Positions 25,154 through 32,069 of a DNA stretch of 64,000 bases are shown one piece after another; position 1 is the first letter of the stretch; each line of letters begins with the position of its first letter. The stretch is from Mucilaginibacter gilvus. GTDB lineage: Bacteria > Bacteroidota > Bacteroidia > Sphingobacteriales > Sphingobacteriaceae. The stretch spans positions 124,001-188,000 of the forward strand of contig NZ_SBIW01000004.1 of NCBI RefSeq assembly GCF_004054195.1, given 5' to 3'. The notes below the pieces were generated by a model. It did no database searches. It saw only the letters and a list, made by a program, of their open reading frames with translations, and had not been told where the DNA came from. A program made the translations under genes and the position numbers.

Positions 25154-25192
25154 ATTTGAAATAAACAGAATATAATTCTGTTTATTTCAAAT
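25154..25192. other. Perfect 18-bp hairpin
   Basis: ATTTGAAATAAACAGAAT (25154-25171) and its exact complement (25175-25192) with a 3-nt loop. There is no T run after it, so a classical terminator is unlikely; it could protect the mazG-like mRNA end or be an operator for the lipoprotein gene. Confidence 0.6.
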
Positions 25193-25250
25193 ATTACACA
25201 ATATAATAATGTTCCACTGCGTTTAGGAGATAAAACTGAACCACATTATT

Positions 25251-26129
25251 ATGAAAACTTTATTTGCTTTTGTCCTCCTCTCATCGGTAATATTAACAGC
25301 CTGCCACACCGAAAGCCAACCGGAAAAGGTTGCAATATCAGAAATACAACTGGCTCCGCTTGTCGAGGAAAAGGCGATGGACGTATCTACGCCCCTTCCC
25401 CCGGTCGCAAGCTCAACCGGAAATTCGGAAGAAAGCTCAAAAGATACCGGTAAGAAAATAGTAAAAGAAGGGCAGGTGAATTTTGAATGTCGGAACATTT
25501 CTAAAACACGCACCGCCCTTTATAAGTCTTTGGCTAAATTGGGTGGATATATCGCGGTGGAAAGGCAAAATGACGAAGGGGATTCTACCCGCAAAGTATA
25601 TTTTATGCAAGTGAGGGTACCAGCTGATAATTTCGAGCGGTTTTTAAGTTCAGTACCCGAAACGGCCGAGCGGATCGATTCCAAAAACATCCATATGACG
25701 GATGCAACTTCGGAGTACATCGACTTGAATGCCCAGCTCATTAACAAAAAGGCATTAGAAGCCCGGTATTTAGAATTACTAAAAAAGGGTACCAAAATCA
25801 AAGACCTTTTGGAAATAGAAAATAAAGTTGCCGAAATAAGAACCGATATAGAATCAACCAAGGGAAATTTGAACTACCTGAGTATGCAGGTTGCATACAG
25901 CGCGCTTGACATTACCTTTTATGTTGATCCTCCTATAAGGATTAACGTACGCACGTTTGGTTACCGAATAGTTACAGCTTTGTCAGATGGGACGAATGCC
26001 CTTGGGTCATTCTTTATTGGACTTTTAGCAATGTGGCCTTTATGGATATTATCAATTCCCGGCTATTTTGCAGTAAAAAGCTGGAAACGAAAAACAGCCG
26101 CTAAGTTAGCGGCACAAGAAGCCGCCTAA
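25251..26129 (+). CDS. DUF4349 lipoprotein
   Basis: 292-residue envelope protein. The lipobox is SSVILTACHTES (Cys near residue 18). A low-complexity linker follows, then the DUF4349 domain (VKEGQVNFECRNISKTRTALY ... YIAVERQNDEG ... RVPADNFERFLSSV), with a predicted coiled coil (LLEIENKVAEIRTDIES) and a C-terminal membrane segment (GLLAMWPLWILSIPGYF). The function is unknown; in this family the domain lies in the periplasm and is anchored at both ends. It ends with a 4-bp convergent overlap with comB. Confidence 0.85.
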   Translation: MKTLFAFVLLSSVILTACHTESQPEKVAISEIQLAPLVEEKAMDVSTPLPPVASSTGNSEESSKDTGKKIVKEGQVNFECRNISKTRTALYKSLAKLGGYIAVERQNDEGDSTRKVYFMQVRVPADNFERFLSSVPETAERIDSKNIHMTDATSEYIDLNAQLINKKALEARYLELLKKGTKIKDLLEIENKVAEIRTDIESTKGNLNYLSMQVAYSALDITFYVDPPIRINVRTFGYRIVTALSDGTNALGSFFIGLLAMWPLWILSIPGYFAVKSWKRKTAAKLAAQEAA

Positions 26130-26890
26130 ACCAATTTCACCAACCTATCGCCATTTAAAACCGGGATGGCGGTAGTTAGGTCTACCTGCAGGCAAAAGGC
26201 TATGTCTTTTTCTATGCCCAGCTTTTTCATGCGTTCGCCGTGGGAGGTTTTATCAAGGTATTTGGCAATATCAGCTTTCCCTACCTGGAAAAGATCGTTT
26301 GCGGCGATTGCGGGGTCGTCTAATACGTATCCGCTGGTTTTTAAGTGTTCAATAACGGCCCCGGCAAACAGCGTATCCTCCAGATTAAAATTATTCTTCC
26401 AGCCAGCGCAAACCAGCAGGATGTTTTCGTTTTGCATTTTTAGCCAGTTACAAAGCGCCGTTAAATTTAAAAACGAACCGATAACAATTTTCTTGGCCTT
26501 GCGGGATAAATGCAGGGCGTGTGTACCATTTGTAGTGGTAAGCACCACGGTTTTGCCCAATACTTTTTCGGGCGTGTAAGAGAATGGCGAATTGCCAAAG
26601 TCAAAGCCATCAACCACTTCACCATTGCGTTCGGCAGCCAGCAGGTAATCTAAGCCCTTTTCGCGGTAAGCGGCGCATTCTTCCACCTCCGATACCGGGA
26701 TAATGGCTTCCGCGCCATTCTCGATGCCATAGCAGATAGAAGAGGTCGCGCGGAAGATATCGATTACTACGACTATATAATCCGAAACATTATATAACGG
26801 GATGAGCGCGGGAGTGAGGCAAACGTCGAGCGCGAGCCCAGCCCCCCAACCCCCTGAAGGGGGAGCAGAAGTTTTGATGTCTTTAGTCAT
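26126..26890 (-). CDS. comB: 2-phosphosulfolactate phosphatase family, repeat-encoded insert
   Basis: ComB-family enzyme, which in coenzyme M synthesis dephosphorylates 2-phosphosulfolactate; Bacteroidota members are common and may act in sulfonolipid-related chemistry, though this is not shown. Core motifs: VVVIDIFRATSSI (near residue 38), LAAERNGE and VLTTTNGTHAL. The N-terminus is odd: residues 8-19 (SAPPSGGWGAGL) are read from an arm of the CCCCCTGAAGGGGGA repeat, between MTKDIKT and the ordinary LDVCLTPAL start of the family. The ATG lies in the loop of the palindrome. Confidence 0.85.
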   Translation of the reverse strand: MTKDIKTSAPPSGGWGAGLALDVCLTPALIPLYNVSDYIVVVIDIFRATSSICYGIENGAEAIIPVSEVEECAAYREKGLDYLLAAERNGEVVDGFDFGNSPFSYTPEKVLGKTVVLTTTNGTHALHLSRKAKKIVIGSFLNLTALCNWLKMQNENILLVCAGWKNNFNLEDTLFAGAVIEHLKTSGYVLDDPAIAANDLFQVGKADIAKYLDKTSHGERMKKLGIEKDIAFCLQVDLTTAIPVLNGDRLVKLV

Positions 26891-26931
26891 TTTAATTCAG
26901 TTCCCCCCTCAGGGGGTTAGGGGGCTTGAGC
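26832..26931. repeat. CCCCCTGAAGGGGGA palindrome spanning the comB start
   Basis: Left arm 26832-26870 (GCCCCCCAACCCCCTGAAGG then GGGAGCAGAA) inside comB; right arm 26896-26931 (TTCAGTTCCCCCCTCAGGGG then GTTAGGGGGC). The loop of about 25 nt holds the comB ATG (26888-26890). Confidence 0.85.
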
Positions 26932-26939
26932 TATGTAGG

Positions 26940-28019
26940 TTATTTATAAAACGGCGGTTTAACCACCTTTGCTTTTACTTTGTTATCGCGGATGCTGATA
27001 AATATTTCCGAACCTTCTTTGGCAAATTCGTTTTTTACGTAGCCCAGGCCGATAGCTTTTTGCAGCGATGGTGATTGTGTGCCCGATGTTACCCGGCCAA
27101 TGTTGTTACCGTCGGCATCTACAATGGCGTAATCGTGTCGGGGGATACCGCGGTCTATCATTTCAAAACCAACCAGTTTTTGGCTTACGCCTGCTGCTTT
27201 TTGCTGTTGCAAAGCTTCCGAGTTGGTAAACTCCTTGCTGAACTTGGTTACCCATCCTAAGCCAGCTTCTAAAGGAGACGTCGTGTCGTCGATATCGTTT
27301 CCGTATAAACAGAAGCCCATCTCTAAACGGAGGGTATCGCGTGCTGCCAAGCCAATCGGTTTAATGCCGAATGGCTCGCCGGCTTTAAATACGGCGTCCC
27401 AAATAAATTCGGCGTGTTCGTTATCAAAATAGATCTCGAAACCACCCGCGCCTGTATAGCCCGTTGCAGAAACCACTACATTGTTAATGCCGGCAAATGT
27501 TCCTTTTTTGAAGGTATAGTACTCCATCGAAGCCAGGTCAAGATCCGTTAAGCTTTGCAGCGCCTCGGCGGCTTTTGGGCCTTGTATGGCCAAGAGCGAG
27601 GTGCGGTCGCTGATATCTTTCATATCTACGCCGTCGGTATTGTATTTAGAGATCCAGTTCCAGTCTTTTTCAATGTTGGACGCGTTCACCACCAGCATAT
27701 AGGTTTTTTCGTCTATGCGGTAAACCAGCAGATCATCTACAATGCCGCCGTCTTCGTTAGGCAGGCAGGAATATTGCACCTTGCCATCGTATAATTTAGA
27801 GGCATCGTTACTGGTAACCTTTTGTATCAGCGCCAGCGCGTTCTCGCCTTTCAAAATAAATTCGCCCATGTGGCTTACATCAAACACGCCAACGCCTTTG
27901 CGTACGGTTTCATGTTCGGCATTGATGCCGATATATTGTACCGGCATATTGTAGCCCGCAAAGGGAACCATTTTAGCGCCGAGTGCGGTGTGTACTCCTG
28001 TTAATGCAGTGTTTTTCAT
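26940..28019 (-). CDS. gcvT: Glycine cleavage system T protein
   Basis: Aminomethyltransferase that moves the methylene group from the H-protein-bound intermediate to tetrahydrofolate and releases ammonia. The 359-residue protein has [24 protein letters not shown], the folate-site DVSHMGEF, and the catalytic region [12 protein letters not shown]. Other gcv genes are not in the window, which is normal for this phylum. A -7 box TACTTTTG at 28045-28038 lies 19 nt upstream of the ATG. Confidence 0.96.
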   Translation of the reverse strand: MKNTALTGVHTALGAKMVPFAGYNMPVQYIGINAEHETVRKGVGVFDVSHMGEFILKGENALALIQKVTSNDASKLYDGKVQYSCLPNEDGGIVDDLLVYRIDEKTYMLVVNASNIEKDWNWISKYNTDGVDMKDISDRTSLLAIQGPKAAEALQSLTDLDLASMEYYTFKKGTFAGINNVVVSATGYTGAGGFEIYFDNEHAEFIWDAVFKAGEPFGIKPIGLAARDTLRLEMGFCLYGNDIDDTTSPLEAGLGWVTKFSKEFTNSEALQQQKAAGVSQKLVGFEMIDRGIPRHDYAIVDADGNNIGRVTSGTQSPSLQKAIGLGYVKNEFAKEGSEIFISIRDNKVKAKVVKPPFYK

Positions 28020-28037
28020 GCTTAATTATTATCGGGG

Positions 28038-28045
28038 CAAAAGTA
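28038..28045 (-). promoter_or_regulatory. -7 box of gcvT
   Basis: TACTTTTG on the minus strand matches TAnnTTTG, 18 nt before the gcvT ATG; no clear -33 TTG. Confidence 0.45.
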
Positions 28046-28071
28046 GTAAAATAGCTTTAATTGCCCGCGGT

Positions 28072-29268
28072 TTAGATAATGGACCGGTAAAAGTCTACCA
28101 GGCTTTCGGTAACCTTATTTATATCGTGCTGCTCTTCCATTAATTTGCGCGCGTTTTCCCCAATAGTACGGCAATATTCTTCATCCCTTACGCATTTTAG
28201 TACCGCGTTGTAAAACTCATCGGCATTATTGGCAATGAGAATGCTCTCGCCGTGCTTAAAGTTAATTCCCTCCGCGCCAATGGTGGTAGATATGATACAC
28301 TTTTGCATCGCCATTCCTTCTACAATTTTAACCCGCATGCCCCCACCGGAAAGTAAAGGCACTATCATGATGGATTTGCTGTTGATAAATTCAAGCGCAT
28401 CATCCACTTCGCCCTGTATAAATACCTTCCCGGGCACCTCGTACTCGTCAAATTCCTCGGGAATGTTGTTGCCGGCCACGTAGAATTTTACTTTCAGTTC
28501 GCCATCAACAATATCTTTATGAAAGTTATTCATGAACCATTCTATACCCTCGCGGTTGGGGAGCCAATCCAGCGAGCCTAAAAAGAACAGGCTGGGGCAC
28601 TCGGTTTTAGCGGGCGCGGGGATATACATGGCAAGGTCTACACCGATGGGCAATACCCGCATGGGGGTTTTTGTGCCGAAGGATAGCATGGAAGCTTTAT
28701 CCTGCCCGGTAAATACCGCTATACCATCAAACTTGTTAAGCAGTTCCAATTCATAAGTTTTTACGCGGCGCGCAAGCAGGTTGAGGTACCATTTCTTAAT
28801 TGGATCGCCTTTTTGCTGCGCCAGCCTGCGCCATACCTGGTGCTCAATATTGTGGGCGCGGTAAACGATGCGGGTTTTTGAACTTTTGCGGATAGCGGCG
28901 AGATAAGGAACTACAAAAAGCCCCTCCAGCTGTATAATGTCGTACTCGTTATCTTTTAAGTTTTGAACCAGCAGCTTTTCAAACCCGGCGTCATAATACT
29001 TATCAATATTATATGAGTTTTTGGTGAAGATGTTGCTCACAAACTCTATCCACGAAATGCGGGTATCAATATCGTATTCTTTATACTTAATTTTTCGGAG
29101 CAGCTCGTCGGGCTCCAAAACTTTGTCGGTATGCTTTTTTACGTTGAGGCTGATGAGTGAAACTTCATGACCGTGATTGATCAAACCTTTTATGGTATTG
29201 CCTACCACAATAGGGTAGCCTCCATTCTGCGGAAATGGTACACGGTGGGTTAAGATCAGAATCCTCAA
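28072..29268 (-). CDS. Family 4 glycosyltransferase
   Basis: 398-residue GT-B enzyme. The acceptor domain starts MRILILTHRVPFPQNGGYPIV, with the Gly-rich loop GGYPIVVGN. The donor domain has LFFLGSLDWLPNREGIEWF and the sugar-nucleotide site PLLSGGGMRVKIVEGMAMQKCII, where the usual E-x7-E is represented by E in VEGMA. It is probably involved in cell-surface polysaccharide or lipid glycosylation; donor and acceptor are unknown. The start is a TTG at 29268. It stands alone next to rnhB. Confidence 0.88.
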   Translation of the reverse strand: MRILILTHRVPFPQNGGYPIVVGNTIKGLINHGHEVSLISLNVKKHTDKVLEPDELLRKIKYKEYDIDTRISWIEFVSNIFTKNSYNIDKYYDAGFEKLLVQNLKDNEYDIIQLEGLFVVPYLAAIRKSSKTRIVYRAHNIEHQVWRRLAQQKGDPIKKWYLNLLARRVKTYELELLNKFDGIAVFTGQDKASMLSFGTKTPMRVLPIGVDLAMYIPAPAKTECPSLFFLGSLDWLPNREGIEWFMNNFHKDIVDGELKVKFYVAGNNIPEEFDEYEVPGKVFIQGEVDDALEFINSKSIMIVPLLSGGGMRVKIVEGMAMQKCIISTTIGAEGINFKHGESILIANNADEFYNAVLKCVRDEEYCRTIGENARKLMEEQHDINKVTESLVDFYRSII

Positions 29269-29328
29269 AGCGAGTAATAATTGGTTCTTTCAAAGTTATC
29301 AACCTTGTGCCGTTTGGCAAAGCAATGG

Positions 29329-29958
29329 CTAAAAAATAGTGAGCTGCGGGTTGGTAACTTTAAAAGTTTTACGATGATATGGCGTATGCCCCAGTTCCAG
29401 TACGGTTTTGCGGTGGCTGGTGGTAGGATAACCCTTGTTGTTATGCCAGTTATATTCTGGATGTTCGGCAGCAATTTGCTTCATATAATCATCCCGGTAG
29501 GTTTTGGCAAGGATGGATGCCGCCGCAATGCTGAAGTATTTACCATCGCCTTCTATGATGCAGGCATGTGGGGTTGTGCCGTATTTATTAAAGCGGTTAC
29601 CATCTATAATTAAGAATTGCGGGGTGAGGTGCAGTTTAGCAATGGCGCGGTGCATGGCCAAAAAAGAAGCGTTGAGGATGTTGATCTCGTCTATCTCCAA
29701 ATTATCGCAGCAGGCAACTGCGTAGGCAATCGCTTTTTTTTCTATCTCCACACGAAGCTGGTAGCGCAAATCTTCGGTGAGCTGTTTAGAATCGTTGAGC
29801 AAATGATGGTCGAAATCGGGAGGTAAAATAACGGCTGCTGCATATACGGGGCCCGCAAGGCAGCCGCGACCGGCTTCGTCGCATCCGGCTTCTATAAATT
29901 CGTGCTGGTACCGGGATAGCAGTACCCTCTTTTCTTGTTCCTTCGCTTTCAATTTCAC
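29329..29958 (-). CDS. rnhB: Ribonuclease HII
   Basis: Removes ribonucleotides and RNA in RNA-DNA hybrids. The 209-residue protein shows GCDEAGRGCLAGPVYAAAV (catalytic Asp and Glu), LNDSKQLTE, LIIDGNRF and the late Asp in KTYRDDYM. It starts with GTG at 29958 (MKLKAKEQEKR). The short Lys-rich N-terminus before the core is ordinary for the phylum. Confidence 0.95.
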   Translation of the reverse strand: MKLKAKEQEKRVLLSRYQHEFIEAGCDEAGRGCLAGPVYAAAVILPPDFDHHLLNDSKQLTEDLRYQLRVEIEKKAIAYAVACCDNLEIDEINILNASFLAMHRAIAKLHLTPQFLIIDGNRFNKYGTTPHACIIEGDGKYFSIAAASILAKTYRDDYMKQIAAEHPEYNWHNNKGYPTTSHRKTVLELGHTPYHRKTFKVTNPQLTIF

Positions 29959-30003
29959 AAATATCCTGATTATTTAGCTCTGGGTAACGTCCGGGGTTGA
30001 AAT

Positions 30004-30435
30004 TTAATTTTCACTTGATGCCTTAACCCCGTAACGTATTGCAGCTTCAAGTACATTAATGTTTATATCTTTCAGCGCTTTGAATTTAATGCAATACCCG
30101 GTAACGCTTGCTTTGCCTATTGTTGTTCCAAACGTGTGGGCTAAGTATTTCTTATCTTCAATACCAAGAATATAGACAGAAATTCCAGTTGTGTTTGCAC
30201 TGATGCCAATCTGATAAAACTCTCTTACGGTTCCATTAGTATATTTCATGGTGTAAAATCCATACCCTATACTGGGGTTACTAACAGTTTTGTTTTCGCT
30301 GTCTTTACCATCCAAGAACCATAATTTACAACCCGGCAGGGTTTGAAGGATATGCTTATGCAACGCTGCCATGTCGCTACGTTTTAGTTCGGGTTGGCTA
30401 TTAATATAGTTTTCTATTTGTTCTTGTATGTTCAT
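30004..30435 (-). CDS. DUF1801 / YdhG-like protein
   Basis: 143 residues with the small alpha/beta layout of DUF1801 proteins: helical MNIQEQIENYINSQPELKRSDMAALHKHIL, then LPGCKLWFLDGKDS, and the C-terminal CIKFKALKDININVLEAAIRYGV. The domain is iron-chaperone-like in structure, but no biochemical role is established. It stands alone between rnhB and a divergent gene. Confidence 0.75.
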   Translation of the reverse strand: MNIQEQIENYINSQPELKRSDMAALHKHILQTLPGCKLWFLDGKDSENKTVSNPSIGYGFYTMKYTNGTVREFYQIGISANTTGISVYILGIEDKKYLAHTFGTTIGKASVTGYCIKFKALKDININVLEAAIRYGVKASSEN

Positions 30436-30603
30436 ATCAAATTAGGGTTGCTAACCAGCCCTTTTCAAATCTCGCTTATTTTTTAATTATACACTAATTT
30501 CAAACGGAGCCACTTTGGCGGAAACAGCGGAATGCATGTGAAAAAATAAACCCTGTTGAGTTAATGCCGTCAAACTAACATCAGAAACTAATGTTTACCC
30601 TTT

Positions 30604-31077
30604 ATGCGGATAGGAGGAGGCATATTTATTTTATTGTTGGTTTGTACCATTCAATTTGGCTATGCGCAAAAGCCGCCACCCCTGCCGCATGGTATGGTGT
30701 TCGGCATAAAGCCAACGGATATAGCACCGGTACGCGCTTCGCAAATAGAAGCCTCTATGGCAAAAAAAACGCGCATAACAACCGCCATTGTGGGCAAGGT
30801 TATCCGGGTAACCCAATCGGAAGGCGGCTGGTTTGAAATGGATGCCGGCAAGGGTAAAGTAATTAACGCGCATTTTAAAAATTATGGGGTCAATCTGCCG
30901 AAAGCTTTGCGCGGGCGTGTTGTGATCATAGAAGGTGTTGCACAAAAGCAATTTATTGCAGACGATATGCAGCACTTTGCAGGAGATACGGTAATTGGCG
31001 CTAAGCAGCATAACGTTAAAGCTAACCCTAAGCAGCGACTAACTTTTGAGGTAAGGGGATTGATGGTGGATGAATAA
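30604..31077 (+). CDS. DUF4920 secreted protein
   Basis: 157 residues with a signal peptide (MRIGGGIFILLLVCTIQFGYAQ, cleavage near residue 22). The mature domain resembles DUF4920: VIRVTQSEGGWFEMDAGKGK and LRGRVVIIEGVAQKQFIADDMQHFAGD, an OB-like fold seen in Bacteroidota periplasmic proteins. The function is unknown. The 168 bp upstream have no clear promoter. A REP-like palindrome follows the stop. Confidence 0.75.
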   Translation: MRIGGGIFILLLVCTIQFGYAQKPPPLPHGMVFGIKPTDIAPVRASQIEASMAKKTRITTAIVGKVIRVTQSEGGWFEMDAGKGKVINAHFKNYGVNLPKALRGRVVIIEGVAQKQFIADDMQHFAGDTVIGAKQHNVKANPKQRLTFEVRGLMVDE

Positions 31078-31082
31078 AAGCC

Positions 31083-31179
31083 TTGTTATGCTGAGCGATA
31101 GCGAAGCTTCTGATGGTCGATAAGCAGAGCGGCAATGCAAGTTCGCTATTAGATGCTTCGCTATCGCTCAGCATGACAA
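31083..31179. repeat. REP-like palindrome, GCTGAGCGATAGCGAAGC type
   Basis: Left arm ATGCTGAGCGATAGCGAAGC within 31083-31107, right arm GCTTCGCTATCGCTCAGCAT within 31153-31179; the arms are exact complements over this 20-bp core. A degenerate copy lies at 43697-43787. Confidence 0.85.
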
Positions 31180-31281
31180 TTGGGTGTGTAAAGGATAGGC
31201 TGACGTGCGCACGATGCAAAAAAAATAGCGATAGGTTTCAAACCCATCGCTATCTGTTATGAAGCGGTTGCTTAAGGATTA

Positions 31282-31977
31282 CTATGCCAACTTCGCTTCC
31301 TTCGTAAGAACCGACAGTTCTAAATGGAACGATTCTGCAAACAATTCTTTTACCTTTTGCACTATTTCTGCACGGTTTACGCTTGATGCATCGCGGCGGC
31401 ATTTAAGGTGGTGCTCGCGGGCTATCTTTTCGGCGAGGTCGCCAATGGTTTTTACTTTAAGCTCTTTGCCAAAACGGCCGGCAAGCCTTAGGCCCGCTAT
31501 AGAAACAATTAAAGCAAGGGTAGCTACAGTACTGTTTATCCAAAATAAAGCGATGGAAGCAACCAGCAGTAAACCAAATGTCCAAACTATCCATTGCTTA
31601 GGCTGCAGCAGGTTCATGTGGAAACCCATTTCGGCCTCAATGTCTGCAACCACTTCAATGCGGTTATCCCGCGGAAATAGCTCGCAAAGTTTAGTTTGAG
31701 GTTTTACCAGGTATTTTTCTGTTGGGTTTTTAGCGTTGATAGCGCTACGCAGTTTGTAAAATGCCTGCTGCGTAGTGCAGCTGTCTGCCTGCGCGTGTTT
31801 AACCTTTGCTACCACTACATCGCATAGCGCGCCAAAGGTTTTTGCCTCTTTTAAATCGGCATCATCAAAGGTGATATCAAACGATTTTTCTACCTTAAGC
31901 AATACATCGCCAATATCTTCGGCGTCGAAGTTGTTTAAATTAAGGCCAGGGGTGGCGCTTTTTATGTTAAGTTTCAA
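31282..31977 (-). CDS. Membrane protein with acyl-carrier-like N-terminal domain
   Basis: 231 residues. The first 65 look like an acyl carrier protein helix bundle (EDIGDVLLKVEKSFDITFDDADL...TFGALCDVVVAKV). The usual DSL phosphopantetheine serine is not seen, so it may not carry acyl groups. A middle region with ELFPRDNR follows, and then two membrane segments (WIVWTFGLLLVASIALFWI, TVATLALIVSIAGLRLA). The C-terminal cytoplasmic part includes HLKCRRDASSVNRAEIVQKV. The function is unknown. The gene stands alone. Confidence 0.65.
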   Translation of the reverse strand: MKLNIKSATPGLNLNNFDAEDIGDVLLKVEKSFDITFDDADLKEAKTFGALCDVVVAKVKHAQADSCTTQQAFYKLRSAINAKNPTEKYLVKPQTKLCELFPRDNRIEVVADIEAEMGFHMNLLQPKQWIVWTFGLLLVASIALFWINSTVATLALIVSIAGLRLAGRFGKELKVKTIGDLAEKIAREHHLKCRRDASSVNRAEIVQKVKELFAESFHLELSVLTKEAKLA

Positions 31978-32069
31978 TACGATCGAACTAAATTAAACCA
32001 TTGTTTATAACAACAATTGCGGCTGCAATAAACCTATAAAAATTCAAATTCCAAAAATTGGATTTAAAT

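Noticed and set aside
25251..26129. Reading the DUF4349 and comB overlap as a frameshifted single gene
   Set aside because: The genes are on opposite strands and each has complete family motifs; the 4-bp overlap is only convergent stop codons.
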